Assembly (NCBI RefSeq): GCF_900106565.1
Contig: NZ_FNNJ01000005.1
Span: 1 to 64,000 of the forward strand
DNA from: Lutibacter oricola
GTDB lineage: Bacteria > Bacteroidota > Bacteroidia > Flavobacteriales > Flavobacteriaceae
Direction of reading: 5' to 3'
DNA: 64,000 nucleotides
The notes below the pieces were generated by a model that was given only the letters and a program-made list of their open reading frames with translations, made no database searches and was not told the origin of the DNA. Shown here one piece after another: positions 21,296 to 30,093 of the stretch. The translations under genes and the position numbers were made by a program. Within the stretch, counting starts at the first letter, position 1. The number at the start of each line of letters is the position of its first letter.

Positions 21296-21781
21296 ATGAA
21301 GAAACAATTCAAAGTAAAAGTCGATGAATCTTTTGAATTCGATTTAAAAACTAGTGATGCCTACCAATTAGATTTATTAAAACTATCCGATAACGAATTT
21401 CACGTTATTAAAGATGGTAGATCTTTTAATGTAAAAATTGACGAATCAGATTTTTACAACAGAAAGTACGTTATTAAAGTAAATAAAAGTACCTACACTG
21501 TAGACATCTCCAACCAATTAGACCAACTAATTACAGAAATGGGATTCTCACTTGGGTCTTCAAAAAAAGCCAATGATGTTAAAGCTCCTATGCCTGGCAT
21601 GATTTTAAGTGTTAACGTTAAAGAAGGACAAGAAGTAAAAGAAGGAGAAACACTCTTAATTCTTGAAGCTATGAAAATGGAAAACTCCATTCCTGCTCCA
21701 AAAGATGGGATTATTAAATCCATTAACATTAAAAGTAATGGAACCGTTGAAAAAGGAGAATTAATGATTGAATTAGCCTAA
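21296..21781 (+). CDS. Biotin carboxyl carrier protein of an acyl-CoA carboxylase
   Basis: A 161-residue protein. The C-terminal third is a biotinyl/lipoyl domain starting about residue 95 (APMPGMILSVNV), with the biotinylation motif EAMKMEN and the target lysine at K127, 34 residues from the C-terminus as is usual. The N-terminal ~85 residues are a separate region ending in a predicted beta-rich stretch and a short linker (SSKKANDV), as in the carrier or BT-domain part of propionyl-CoA/acyl-CoA carboxylases. It is the first gene of a three-gene operon (29 bp to the biotin carboxylase). It carries carboxybiotin between the biotin carboxylase and the carboxyltransferase in the cytoplasm. Confidence 0.92.
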   Translation: MKKQFKVKVDESFEFDLKTSDAYQLDLLKLSDNEFHVIKDGRSFNVKIDESDFYNRKYVIKVNKSTYTVDISNQLDQLITEMGFSLGSSKKANDVKAPMPGMILSVNVKEGQEVKEGETLLILEAMKMENSIPAPKDGIIKSINIKSNGTVEKGELMIELA

Positions 21782-21810
21782 ACCTATTTATAATATTAAA
21801 AAACTTACCG

Positions 21811-23253
21811 ATGAAAAAAATATTAGTAGCTAATAGAGGCGAAATAGCCATAAGAGTTATGAAAACCGCTCGAAAAATGGGTATTAAAACAGTAGCTGTT
21901 TTTTCTGAAGCAGATAGAAATGCCCCACACGTACGTTATGCTAATGAAGCAGTTTGTATTGGAGAAGCACCTTCGAACAAATCGTATTTAGTTGGAGAAA
22001 AAATTATTGAAGTTTGTAAAGAATTAGATGTTGATGGTATACACCCTGGATATGGGTTTTTAAGTGAAAATGCTGATTTTGCAAAACTCGCAGAAGACAA
22101 CAATATTACATTTATAGGTCCAAAGTCATACGCCATTAAAACTATGGGCGATAAATTAGCAGCAAAAGAAGCTGTTAAAAACTACAACATACCAATGGTT
22201 CCTGGAGTTGATCGCGCAGTAACCGACCCAAAAGAAGCTGTAGAAATTGCAAAAGAAATAGGTTTCCCTATTCTTATTAAAGCAGCCGCAGGTGGCGGAG
22301 GAAAAGGAATGAGAGTTGTAGAAAAAGAAGTTGATGTAGAAGAACAAATGAAACGTGCAATTTCTGAAGCAACCTCAGCCTTTGGTGATGGATCTGTTTT
22401 TGTAGAAAAATACATTACTTCTCCTCGTCATATAGAAATTCAAGTATTAGCCGATTCTCACGGAAATGTTCTACATTTTTTTGAAAGAGAATGTAGTGTA
22501 CAACGTCGTCACCAAAAAGTAGTTGAAGAAGCTCCCTCATCTATTTTAACACCAGAATTAAGAGAAAAAATGGGACAAGCAGCTATTAATGTTGCAAAAT
22601 CTTGCGATTATTTAGGTGCTGGAACAGTAGAGTTTTTGGTTGATGGCGACTTAAATTTCTTTTTCCTAGAAATGAATACTAGGCTACAAGTTGAACACCC
22701 TGTAACTGAGCTAATTTCTGGAGTAGATTTAGTTGAATTACAAATTAAAATTGCTCGTGGTGAAGCTATCGAAATTAAACAAGAAGATTTACATATAAAC
22801 GGACATGCATTAGAATTAAGAGTTTATGCAGAAGATCCTTTTAACGACTTTTTACCAAGTATAGGTAAATTAACTACCTACCAACCTCCAACAGGAGAAG
22901 GCATTCGTGTAGATGATGGTTTTGAAGAAGGAATGGATATTCCTATTTATTACGACCCAATGTTATCCAAATTAATAACGTATGGTAAAACTCGAGAAGA
23001 AGCCATACAATTAATGATTGATGCAATTAAGAATTATAAAGTAGAAGGCGCTCAAACAACATTACCTTTTGGTAGGTTTGTTTGCGAACATGAAGCTTTT
23101 AGATCTGGAAATTTCGATACTCATTTTGTAAAAAAATATTATACAGGTGAAGAATTGGAACATAGAATCGAAAAAAGAGCCAAAATAGCAGCTATTATAG
23201 CTTTAAAAACTTATTTCGAAGATCAAAAACAATTAAGAGTTCCAACTCATTAA
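21811..23253 (+). CDS. accC: Biotin carboxylase subunit (ATP-grasp) of acyl-CoA carboxylase
   Basis: A 480-residue protein that opens with KKILVANRGEIAIRV, the biotin carboxylase N-terminal fold. The glycine-rich ATP-grasp loop AAAGGGGKGMRVV lies near residue 160. The metal/ATP-binding and catalytic signature EMNTRLQVEHPVTE sits near residue 290, followed by the biotin carboxylase C-terminal domain (LELRVYAEDP). It uses ATP and bicarbonate to carboxylate biotin on the neighbouring carrier protein. The length is slightly above the 450 or so of the AccC of acetyl-CoA carboxylase, and the gene order carrier-carboxylase-carboxyltransferase matches propionyl-CoA/acyl-CoA carboxylases of Bacteroidota. 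An 18-bp gap leads to the beta subunit, so the genes are probably co-transcribed. Confidence 0.93.
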   Translation: MKKILVANRGEIAIRVMKTARKMGIKTVAVFSEADRNAPHVRYANEAVCIGEAPSNKSYLVGEKIIEVCKELDVDGIHPGYGFLSENADFAKLAEDNNITFIGPKSYAIKTMGDKLAAKEAVKNYNIPMVPGVDRAVTDPKEAVEIAKEIGFPILIKAAAGGGGKGMRVVEKEVDVEEQMKRAISEATSAFGDGSVFVEKYITSPRHIEIQVLADSHGNVLHFFERECSVQRRHQKVVEEAPSSILTPELREKMGQAAINVAKSCDYLGAGTVEFLVDGDLNFFFLEMNTRLQVEHPVTELISGVDLVELQIKIARGEAIEIKQEDLHINGHALELRVYAEDPFNDFLPSIGKLTTYQPPTGEGIRVDDGFEEGMDIPIYYDPMLSKLITYGKTREEAIQLMIDAIKNYKVEGAQTTLPFGRFVCEHEAFRSGNFDTHFVKKYYTGEELEHRIEKRAKIAAIIALKTYFEDQKQLRVPTH

Positions 23254-23271
23254 TCATTAAAAATTTGCATT

Positions 23272-24828
23272 ATGGATACAAATCATATGAATACGAAAAT
23301 AGAAAAACTTGATAAACGTCTAGAATTAGCATATGCTGGTGGAGGCCAAAAAAGAGTTGACAAACAACATGCCAAGAAAAAACTTACTGCACGTGAACGT
23401 ATAGATTATTTATTAGATGAAGGCTCTTTTGAAGAAATGGGTGTTATGGTTACTCACCGTACTACCGATTTTGGAATGGATAAAGAAATATATTTTGGTG
23501 ATGGTGTAGTTACTGGTTATGGAACCATTTACGGAAGATTAGTATATGTTTTTGCGCAAGACTTTACCGTTTTTGGAGGTTCTTTATCAGAAACTCACGC
23601 AGAAAAAATATGTAAAATAATGGATCAAGCCATTAAAGTTGGTGCACCTTGTATTGGGTTAAATGATTCTGGTGGAGCAAGAATTCAAGAAGGTGTAAAA
23701 TCTTTAGGAGGTTATGCCGATATTTTTCATAGAAATGTACAAGCCTCTGGAGTTATTCCACAATTATCTGCAATTATGGGGCCTTGTGCCGGTGGAGCAG
23801 TTTACTCTCCAGCCATAACAGATTTTACCATTATGGTTGAAGATTCTAGTTATATGTTTGTGACTGGGCCAAATGTGGTAAAAACAGTTACAAACGAAGA
23901 AGTAACTGCCGAGGAATTAGGTGGAGCTAGCACGCACTCAACCAAATCTGGTGTTACACACGTAACTTCTGCTAACGACATACAATGCTTAGAAGATGTT
24001 AAAAAACTTTTGAGTTATATGCCGCAAAGCAATAGAGAAACTCCTAAAAAAATGCCATACACAATTGGAGATGAATTAAGAGAACACCTAATTGATATTG
24101 TACCAGAAGACAATCATAAACCTTATGATATGCATGACGTTATTAAAGGTATTATTGATGAAGACTCTTTCTTTGAAATTCATAAAGATTTTGCTGAAAA
24201 TATTATAGTAGGTTTTGCTCGTTTAGCTGGTAGAAGTATTGGTATTGTTGCCAATCAACCTTTACAATTGGCAGGTTGTCTAGATGTTAAATCGTCTATT
24301 AAAGGAGCAAGATTTACTCGTTTTTGCGATAGTTTTAATATTCCATTATTAGTACTTGTAGATGTTCCTGGATTTTTACCTGGTACCGACCAAGAATGGA
24401 ATGGAATTATAACTAATGGAGCAAAATTATTATACGCTTTAAGCGAAGCTACAGTACCAAAAATTACTATAATTACAAGAAAAGCTTACGGTGGTGCTTA
24501 TGATGTAATGAACTCTAAACATATTGGAGCCGATTTAAATTATGCTTGGCCAACTGCCGAGATTGCGGTAATGGGAGCCAAAGGAGCTGCTGAAATTATT
24601 TTTAGACGAGAAATTGCAAATGCAGAAAACCCAGAAGAAAAATTAAAAGAAAAAGAAACTGAGTACGCAAATATGTTTGCAGACCCATATAGAGCAGCAA
24701 GACGTGGTTTTATTGATGAAGTAATTTACCCGAAAAACACACGTAGAAAATTAATAAAAGCATTCCAAATGCTTGAGGGAAAAGAAGTTAACAAACCGAA
24801 ACGAAAACACGGAAATATTCCTTTATAA
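23272..24828 (+). CDS. pccB: Acyl-CoA (propionyl-CoA) carboxylase carboxyltransferase beta subunit
   Basis: A 518-residue carboxyltransferase with fused N- and C-terminal crotonase-like halves. The sequence shows [17 protein letters not shown] near the start, [12 protein letters not shown] and [12 protein letters not shown] (the acyl-CoA oxyanion region), then [28 protein letters not shown] and [13 protein letters not shown]-like residues in the second half. These are hallmarks of PccB/AccD5-type subunits. It moves CO2 from carboxybiotin to an acyl-CoA. Propionyl-CoA is the most likely substrate, but 3-methylcrotonyl- or acetyl-CoA cannot be excluded from sequence alone. It is the last gene of the operon, with a strong terminator directly after its stop. 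Together with IcmF (36695) it suggests odd-chain or branched-chain acyl-CoA metabolism. Confidence 0.9.
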   Translation: MDTNHMNTKIEKLDKRLELAYAGGGQKRVDKQHAKKKLTARERIDYLLDEGSFEEMGVMVTHRTTDFGMDKEIYFGDGVVTGYGTIYGRLVYVFAQDFTVFGGSLSETHAEKICKIMDQAIKVGAPCIGLNDSGGARIQEGVKSLGGYADIFHRNVQASGVIPQLSAIMGPCAGGAVYSPAITDFTIMVEDSSYMFVTGPNVVKTVTNEEVTAEELGGASTHSTKSGVTHVTSANDIQCLEDVKKLLSYMPQSNRETPKKMPYTIGDELREHLIDIVPEDNHKPYDMHDVIKGIIDEDSFFEIHKDFAENIIVGFARLAGRSIGIVANQPLQLAGCLDVKSSIKGARFTRFCDSFNIPLLVLVDVPGFLPGTDQEWNGIITNGAKLLYALSEATVPKITIITRKAYGGAYDVMNSKHIGADLNYAWPTAEIAVMGAKGAAEIIFRREIANAENPEEKLKEKETEYANMFADPYRAARRGFIDEVIYPKNTRRKLIKAFQMLEGKEVNKPKRKHGNIPL

Positions 24829-24857
24829 AAAAAATCCCGCAAAAGCGGGATTTTTTT
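24829..24857. terminator. Strong intrinsic terminator of the carboxylase operon
   Basis: ATCCCGC and GCGGGAT pair around an AAAA loop. An A-run precedes and a T-run follows, so it is effective in both directions. It begins right after the carboxyltransferase stop codon. Confidence 0.9.
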
Positions 24858-24861
24858 TGTA

Positions 24862-24991
24862 AGTTTTATCTCAATTAACCGTCTAATCGCAAAAGAGTTA
24901 AATGATCAGTAAAAAAAATTCATTTTTACCTCATAATGTTCTCTTGGTTAAACAACTCTTTTTAAGCCAATACATTGTGTTGGCTTTTTTT
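24862..24991 (+). ncRNA. Candidate structured small RNA with its own terminator
   Basis: This stretch lies between two plus-strand terminators and encodes no protein. It can form an outer 9-bp helix (AAAAGAGTT 24891-24899 with AACTCTTTT 24954-24962) enclosing GTAAAAA/TTTTTAC (about 24909-24930). TTAACC (24875-24880) can pair with GGTTAA (24946-24951), which crosses the outer helix and would make a pseudoknot or an alternative fold. The terminator at 24964-24991 follows at once. The best promoter is a weak TAAGTTTT near 24859. No known family was recognised. Confidence 0.35.
24964..24991 (+). terminator. Intrinsic terminator, plus strand
   Basis: AAGCCAA (24964-24970) pairs with TTGGCTT (24980-24986), followed by a T-run to 24991. 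The T-run is on the plus strand only, so it does not serve clpS, whose stop it touches. This implies plus-strand transcription before it. Confidence 0.7.
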
Positions 24992-25265
24992 AAATAATTT
25001 CTGCAGATAAACCTCGGCTTAAAAGTGCCGTACATTTTGGTTCTAACTCTTTATACTCACCAGTTTTTACTGTACATTTTCCTTTATAATGCACTAATAT
25101 AGTACATTGTTCTGCTTGCTCTAAGGTATGTTCACATATATCTATTAACGAATCTATTACAAAATCAAACGTATTTACATCGTCATTAAATAACACAATT
25201 TCATTCAAGTTACTCTCTTGCTCTGCTACGTCTACTTCTTCTTGTATTTTTCTTTCTGGACTCAT
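24990..25265 (-). CDS. clpS: ATP-dependent Clp protease adaptor ClpS
   Basis: A protein of 91 residues with the compact ClpS fold after a flexible acidic N-terminus: IVLFNDDVNTFDFVIDSL (the FNDDxN signature that contacts N-degron substrates), then CTILVHYKGKCTVKTGEY and a C-terminal LLSRGLSAEI. ClpS binds the N-terminal domain of ClpA or ClpC and delivers N-end-rule substrates in the cytoplasm. The VHYKGK segment corresponds to VHxxGxA of other ClpS proteins. It is the last gene of a minus-strand run prmA-lactonase-clpS, 13 bp after the lactonase stop. Its stop codon coincides with the end of a plus-strand terminator. Confidence 0.93.
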   Translation of the reverse strand: MSPERKIQEEVDVAEQESNLNEIVLFNDDVNTFDFVIDSLIDICEHTLEQAEQCTILVHYKGKCTVKTGEYKELEPKCTALLSRGLSAEII

Positions 25266-25278
25266 AATTTCAACAAAT

Positions 25279-26319
25279 TTATAAAAATTTCAAACAAACT
25301 ACAGATTGCACTTCACTATTTTTAGCAACCTCTTTTAGTTTACCCGAATTTAAATCTCTTTTAAAAACAATTATAGTATTTGAATCTTGATTAGCAACCA
25401 ACAACCATTCTCCTGTAGGTGAAATTTCAAAATCCCTTGGAGTTTCCCCTTCAGTATATTGTTGATCTACTAGCTCAAGTTTACCATTTTCAAAATTAAA
25501 ACTAAAAATGGCAATGGTATTACTTCCCCTATTTGAAACATATAAAAATTTGCCATCTGGACTCATTTTTATAGCTGCTGCAGCAGGAACTCCTCTATAC
25601 GTATTTGGTATAGAGCTTACATTTTCCACAACCTTAAATTTTGAATTTTCTTTTTTTACTATTGAAACTCCGCTTGTCAATTCATTAATTACAAAACCAT
25701 ATTCACCTTTTGGATGAAAAACTATATGTCTTGGCCCCGCTCCTAGTGGCATTTCAACATTATAAGTTTCTTTTAATAAATTTTCTTCGTTATTAAAAAC
25801 AACAATCTTATCTATACCTAAATCTGGTACAAATATTTGATTATTATTAATTGCAACCATATGGGAATGCGCACATTCTTGTCTTTCAACATTTACACTT
25901 GCTCCAACATTTTTAAAAGTTTGAGAACTTGGTTCTAACGAACCATCTTCATTTATTGGAAACAAATGAACACTTCCTGTTTGGTAACAAGCTACACCTA
26001 AAGTTTTATTATTTATAATATTTAAATGACAAGGTAAACCGCCATCTATTGGTTGTTTACTTATTAGTTTTAAAGAGCAGTCTTCATTAATAAAAAATGA
26101 AAGTACAACAGGTTTTTTATCTGCTAAAACTTCCTGAAAACTAAACAGGTATTTTTTATCTTCTGAAATAGCAATATAACTAGTGTTTCTATTCAAAAAA
26201 GTATTTAATAAAAATAACTCACCGTTTTCATTATTAAAATAAAAACAATAAATACCATTACCTGTTCCACTTAACCCAGGACCAACTTCTTCTGTATATG
26301 AACCACCGTATAAAATCAT
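25279..26319 (-). CDS. Lactonase-family seven-bladed beta-propeller protein (Pgl-like)
   Basis: A 346-residue protein with repeating blade motifs: GNGIYCFYFN near the start, SYIAISEDKKYLFS, PCHLNIINN, GPRHIVFHPKGEYGFVINEL, IKMSPDGKFLYVSNRGSNTIAIF and PRDFEISPTGEWLLVANQDSNTI. This is the lactonase family that includes YbhE-type 6-phosphogluconolactonases. The family usually hydrolyses sugar lactones, but many members have unverified substrates. There is no signal peptide, so it is cytoplasmic. Its ATG overlaps the prmA stop in the arrangement TAATG, which suggests coupled translation. The link to prmA and clpS is positional only. Confidence 0.85.
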   Translation of the reverse strand: MILYGGSYTEEVGPGLSGTGNGIYCFYFNNENGELFLLNTFLNRNTSYIAISEDKKYLFSFQEVLADKKPVVLSFFINEDCSLKLISKQPIDGGLPCHLNIINNKTLGVACYQTGSVHLFPINEDGSLEPSSQTFKNVGASVNVERQECAHSHMVAINNNQIFVPDLGIDKIVVFNNEENLLKETYNVEMPLGAGPRHIVFHPKGEYGFVINELTSGVSIVKKENSKFKVVENVSSIPNTYRGVPAAAAIKMSPDGKFLYVSNRGSNTIAIFSFNFENGKLELVDQQYTEGETPRDFEISPTGEWLLVANQDSNTIIVFKRDLNSGKLKEVAKNSEVQSVVCLKFL

Positions 26320-27155
26320 TATTCAAAAATGTATTTAATTGCTACCCAGTTATTACGTTCTATAATCTTGTCAATATTTAATCCATATTTAGAAACTTCG
26401 GCATCTATAATTGGAATATCTTCTTGATAAAAACCACTAAATAGAATTGTTCCGTTTTTAGCTAAACAATTCATATAAGATTGCATATCGTTCAACAATA
26501 TGTTTCTATTTATGTTTGCTATAATAACATCGTATTCTTTATTAATTAATAAAGATGCATCACCTTCATAAACTGAAATATGACTACAATTATTGCGTGT
26601 TACATTTTCCAAAGAATTCTCGTAACACCAGTTATCAATATCAATAGCATCAATTGGTTGTGCACCTTTCATTTCAGCAAAAATTGCTAAAATTCCAGTT
26701 CCACAGCCCATATCTAATGTTTTTTTATTGGTTAAATCCATATCCAACAAGTGCTGCACCATCATATGCGTAGTTTCATGATGACCTGTACCAAAACTCA
26801 TTTTTGGTTCAATAACAATGTCGTATTTTAAATTTGGATTTTCGTGAAAAGGCGCCCTAATACTTACCAAATCATCTACCTGAATTGGATTAAAGTTCTT
26901 TTCCCATTCGCTATTCCAATTTGTTTGTTCAATTACTTCTTCTTTATAAGAAATGTTAAACTCATTAGAATTTAATATTTGAATATCTTCTAACATTCCA
27001 GCATTCCAATCTGCTTCTTGAATGTAAGCGGTAACTCCATCTTCATTTTCAACAAAACTTTCAAAACCTGCAAATCCTAATTGTGCAATTAATATTTCTG
27101 TTGCTGGCTCTTTAGGTGTTACGGTAAAAGAATAACCAATATATTTTATGTTCAT
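26319..27155 (-). CDS. prmA: Ribosomal protein L11 methyltransferase
   Basis: A 278-residue protein. The N-terminal ~115 residues form the small substrate-recognition domain of PrmA. The class I SAM-binding core follows: EPKMSFGTGHHETTHMM (PrmA signature), TLDMGCGTGILAIFAEMKGA (motif I), then IDIDNWCYENSLENVTRN and DVIIANINRNIL (motif IV, where N-x-N replaces the usual NPPY). PrmA methylates lysines and the alpha-amino group of ribosomal protein L11. It begins a probable operon prmA-lactonase-clpS. A TAnnTTTG-type box lies 18 bp upstream of the ATG and overlaps the tpiA terminator. Confidence 0.93.
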   Translation of the reverse strand: MNIKYIGYSFTVTPKEPATEILIAQLGFAGFESFVENEDGVTAYIQEADWNAGMLEDIQILNSNEFNISYKEEVIEQTNWNSEWEKNFNPIQVDDLVSIRAPFHENPNLKYDIVIEPKMSFGTGHHETTHMMVQHLLDMDLTNKKTLDMGCGTGILAIFAEMKGAQPIDAIDIDNWCYENSLENVTRNNCSHISVYEGDASLLINKEYDVIIANINRNILLNDMQSYMNCLAKNGTILFSGFYQEDIPIIDAEVSKYGLNIDKIIERNNWVAIKYIFE

Positions 27156-27173
27156 ACTATTAATTTATAAATG

Positions 27174-27181
27174 CAAAAATA
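27174..27181 (-). promoter_or_regulatory. Candidate -7 box for prmA
   Basis: TATTTTTG on the minus strand, 18 bp before the prmA ATG. It sits at the edge of the tpiA terminator stem. No clear TTG at -33 was seen. Confidence 0.4.
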
Positions 27182-27214
27182 CGGTTTCCTTTAACATAAA
27201 AGAAAACCGTATTT
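27177..27214 (-). terminator. Intrinsic terminator of tpiA
   Basis: AAATACGGTTT (27177-27187) and AAACCGTATTT (27204-27214) pair perfectly over 11 bp, followed on the minus strand by a T-run. It lies 22 bp after the tpiA stop. Confidence 0.8.
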
Positions 27215-27235
27215 ATATTTTATTTTTCTAATTTC

Positions 27236-27994
27236 TTAGAAAGATTTGATTAAAGCGATAAAGTTATCAGCATTTAATGCAGCTCCACCAATTAAACCAC
27301 CATCAACATCTTCTTTAGAAAATATTTCTTTAGCGTTTCCTGGGTTTACACTTCCACCGTATAAAACTGATACATTTTCAGCAACTTCAGCATTGTATTG
27401 AGCAGCTACAATTTTTCTGATAAATGCGTGCATTTCTTGTGCTTGTTCTGGAGAAGCTGTTTCACCAGTACCAATAGCCCAAACTGGCTCGTAAGCTAAT
27501 ACTATATTTTTCCAAGCATCAACTGGTAAGTGAAATAATGCATTTTTAATTTGACTTTCAACTACGTTAAAGTGGTTATCAGATTTTCTATCTTCTAAAA
27601 CTTCACCAAAACAGAAAATAATTTCTAATTCGTTAGCTAAAGCAGCATCAACTTTTTCAGCTAAAATAGCGTCAGTTTCACCAAAGTATTCTCTTCTTTC
27701 AGAGTGACCTAAAATAACCGTTTTTAAACCTAATGAAGTTAACATTTCAGCAGAAATCTCTCCAGTGTAAGCTCCACTTTTTGCTTGGTGCATATTTTGA
27801 GCAGCAACCTCAACGTTAGATCCTTCAGCAACTTTAACAACTTCGCTAATATTAACAAAAGTTGGAGTAACAATTACTCTTGTATTATCTAAAGCTAAAT
27901 CTTTTACATTACTTACAATTTCGTCAGCCAATTGTACTGATTCTTGAACGTTTTTGTTCATTTTCCAGTTACCTGCTACAATTTGTTTTCTCAT
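27236..27994 (-). CDS. tpiA: Triosephosphate isomerase
   Basis: A 252-residue protein, the normal bacterial length. Catalytic residues are all visible: the lysine in AGNWKMN at residue 11-12, the histidine in ILGHSERREYFGE and the glutamate in LAYEPVWAIGTG. The phosphate-gripping loops (LYGGSVNPGNAKEI, GGLIGGAALNADNF) are also present. It interconverts glyceraldehyde-3-phosphate and dihydroxyacetone phosphate in glycolysis and gluconeogenesis. It is transcribed alone, with a -7 box 40 bp upstream and a terminator after its stop. Confidence 0.97.
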   Translation of the reverse strand: MRKQIVAGNWKMNKNVQESVQLADEIVSNVKDLALDNTRVIVTPTFVNISEVVKVAEGSNVEVAAQNMHQAKSGAYTGEISAEMLTSLGLKTVILGHSERREYFGETDAILAEKVDAALANELEIIFCFGEVLEDRKSDNHFNVVESQIKNALFHLPVDAWKNIVLAYEPVWAIGTGETASPEQAQEMHAFIRKIVAAQYNAEVAENVSVLYGGSVNPGNAKEIFSKEDVDGGLIGGAALNADNFIALIKSF

Positions 27995-28033
27995 GATATT
28001 ATATTTTTGATATTATTGTTGTGATTAACCCTA

Positions 28034-28041
28034 CAAATTTA
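28034..28041 (-). promoter_or_regulatory. Candidate -7 box for tpiA
   Basis: TAAATTTG on the minus strand matches TAnnTTTG and sits 39 bp before the ATG, giving a leader of about 30 nt. The -33 TTG is not at the usual distance. Confidence 0.45.
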
Positions 28042-28119
28042 CAATTAAAAGCCTAAAAACTAGCTTTAAACAAGGTATTTTGCGCAATCGTTTTCGGTTA
28101 GTTTCTAAAGAAAAAGGTG

Positions 28120-29196
28120 CTATTTTATTCTAATTTTTGGATCTAATAAACCGTAAATAATATCAACCAAAATATTAATTAAAATAAACATTGTAGCAAT
28201 TACCAAAACACTACCCATTATTACAGGTAAATCTAAAGTGTTTAAGGCGTTTACAATTTCTTTACCCAATCCATTCCAGTTAAAAATATACTCTACAAAA
28301 ACGGCTCCTGCTAATAACGATGCAAACCATCCACTAATTGCCGTAACAACCGGATTTAGCGAATTTTTTAAAGCGTGTGTTTTAATTATTTTGAAGGTAG
28401 ACAAACCTTTTGCTTTCGCGGTTCTAATATAATCTTGATTCAACACTTCTAACAGTGAGTTTCGCATTAATTGAATTACCACTGCTAATGGTCTAATACC
28501 TAAAACTATTGAAGGTAATATTAAATTTTTCCACTGAATATAAATATGCTCACCAAAATCATCAACTTCATACAAACTACCTGTCATATTTAAATTGGTG
28601 TATTTGTGCAATACAAAACCAAACAACCAAGCAAATAATATTGCAGAGAAAAATGAAGGTACACTCATACCCAAAGTACTTATTACTGAAATAATTCTAT
28701 CAAAAAATGAATCCTTATAAAGCGCAGAAAGAATTCCAAAGAAAATACCAATAATAATTGCTATGGTAATTGCCGAAACTGCTAAAACTGCTGTGTTTGG
28801 CATTGTTTCGCTAATAATTTCTGAAACATTTTTATCGTTTTTCTGAAAAGATTTTCTCAAATATGGAAGTTTTGCTACAATTGTTTGCTTATTAAATGAT
28901 ACTATTTTTGAAAACGTATACTTATCATTATCTAAAAAAGTGTAGTTTTCTGTATTGTTGCTATGGATTGAAATTGGAGATAAATCGTTTAAATAATATA
29001 AATACTGCGTTGATATTGGCTGATCAAAACCATATTTTTTTCTAATATTCTGAAGCTGCTCAGTATCTTCGCGCTGATCTAGCATCATTCTTGCAGGATC
29101 GCCGGGCAAAATGTTAAATAAAAAGAAAATAACAGTTACCACTCCAAAGAGCGTTAAAATTCCGTAAAATATTTTATTTATAATGTAGCTAAACAA
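28120..29196 (-). CDS. Peptide/nickel-type ABC transporter permease (DppB/OppB family), TTG start
   Basis: A 358-residue integral membrane protein. It begins with the family's N-terminal signature (a hydrophobic first helix followed by FNILPGDPARMMLDQ). About 90 periplasmic residues follow, then five more helices with the binding-protein-dependent transport motif in the C-terminal half (RTAKAKGLSTFKIIKTHALKNSLNP, the EAA loop that contacts the ATPase). The only in-frame start is TTG at 29196, because a TAA lies three codons upstream, and a -7 box sits 19 bp further up. It stands alone with no ATPase, binding protein or second permease nearby, as is common in Flavobacteriaceae. The substrate is probably peptides but unproven. 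Confidence 0.88.
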   Translation of the reverse strand: MFSYIINKIFYGILTLFGVVTVIFFLFNILPGDPARMMLDQREDTEQLQNIRKKYGFDQPISTQYLYYLNDLSPISIHSNNTENYTFLDNDKYTFSKIVSFNKQTIVAKLPYLRKSFQKNDKNVSEIISETMPNTAVLAVSAITIAIIIGIFFGILSALYKDSFFDRIISVISTLGMSVPSFFSAILFAWLFGFVLHKYTNLNMTGSLYEVDDFGEHIYIQWKNLILPSIVLGIRPLAVVIQLMRNSLLEVLNQDYIRTAKAKGLSTFKIIKTHALKNSLNPVVTAISGWFASLLAGAVFVEYIFNWNGLGKEIVNALNTLDLPVIMGSVLVIATMFILINILVDIIYGLLDPKIRIK

Positions 29197-29214
29197 TGTA
29201 GATTATTTGTTGAA

Positions 29215-29222
29215 CAAATATA
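29215..29222 (-). promoter_or_regulatory. Candidate -7 box for the ABC permease
   Basis: TATATTTG on the minus strand, 19 bp before the TTG start. It is divergent from the pyrF box 20 bp away. Confidence 0.5.
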
Positions 29223-29242
29223 ACTTAAACTATTAAAATTAC

Positions 29243-29250
29243 TACTTTTG
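29243..29250 (+). promoter_or_regulatory. Candidate -7 box for pyrF
   Basis: TACTTTTG matches TAnnTTTG and ends 21 bp before the pyrF ATG at 29272. An in-frame TTG at 29248 lies inside this box, which argues against it as the start codon. Confidence 0.55.
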
Positions 29251-29271
29251 CATAATTCTTTATTCAAACCT

Positions 29272-30093
29272 ATGAACAAACAAGAGCTTATAGCACAAAT
29301 TCAGAAAAAAAAATCATTTTTATGTATTGGTTTAGATGTTGATTTAACAAAAATTCCAACACATTTAATAGCTAAAGAAGATCCTATTTTCGAATTTAAC
29401 AAGCAAATTATTGATGCAACACATCATTTAGCTGTCGCTTATAAACCTAATACGGCTTTTTATGAAGCTTACGGTATTAAAGGTTGGCAATCTCTAGAGA
29501 AAACTATCAATTACATTAACGCAAACTATCCTGAAGTTTTTACAATTGCTGATGCTAAGCGTGGTGATATTGGAAATACTTCAACAATGTATGCGAAAGC
29601 TTTTTTTGAAGATTTAAATTTTGATTCTGTTACCGTTGCACCTTATATGGGAAGTGATTCCGTAGAACCGTTTTTAGCTTTCGAAGACAAAACAACCATT
29701 TTATTAGCATTAACATCTAACAAAGGTGGTTTAGATTTTCAAGGTTTAAAAACAGACAAACAAGAGGTTTATAAAGAAGTTTTAAAGACTGCAATTACTT
29801 GGAAAAATTCAGAAAATTTAATGTTTGTAGTTGGAGCTACAAAAGCTGAATATTTTGAAGAAATTAGACAAATTGTACCAAACCACTTTTTATTAGTTCC
29901 AGGTGTTGGAGCGCAAGGTGGTAATTTACAAGATGTTTGTAAATACGGTTTAAATAAAGATTGCGGTTTATTAATTAATTCTTCAAGAGGAATTATTTAT
30001 GCTGGTAGCGATGAGAATTTTGCTAAAACAGCACAGCAAGAAGCACTGAAGTTACAACAAGAAATGGAACAAATATTAAATGAAAATAATTAA
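29272..30093 (+). CDS. pyrF: Orotidine-5'-phosphate decarboxylase (PyrF type 2)
   Basis: A 273-residue protein from ATG 29272, the length of the longer bacterial OMP decarboxylases. Catalytic signature [12 protein letters not shown] (Asp-Lys-x-x-Asp) is present, with [10 protein letters not shown] at the N-terminus and [10 protein letters not shown] and [11 protein letters not shown] at the phosphate-binding end of the barrel. It converts orotidine 5'-phosphate to UMP, the last step of de novo pyrimidine synthesis. An upstream in-frame TTG (29248) is rejected as the start because it lies within the -7 box. The next gene starts inside its last codons (14-bp overlap), so the two are translated from one message. 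Confidence 0.95.
   Translation: MNKQELIAQIQKKKSFLCIGLDVDLTKIPTHLIAKEDPIFEFNKQIIDATHHLAVAYKPNTAFYEAYGIKGWQSLEKTINYINANYPEVFTIADAKRGDIGNTSTMYAKAFFEDLNFDSVTVAPYMGSDSVEPFLAFEDKTTILLALTSNKGGLDFQGLKTDKQEVYKEVLKTAITWKNSENLMFVVGATKAEYFEEIRQIVPNHFLLVPGVGAQGGNLQDVCKYGLNKDCGLLINSSRGIIYAGSDENFAKTAQQEALKLQQEMEQILNENN

Noticed and set aside
24990-24990. The hairpin at 24964-24991 as the clpS terminator
   Set aside because: The T-run is on the plus strand only; on the minus strand the hairpin is followed by As.
29248-29271. TTG at 29248 as the pyrF start
   Set aside because: It lies inside the TACTTTTG promoter box; ATG 29272 gives the normal length.
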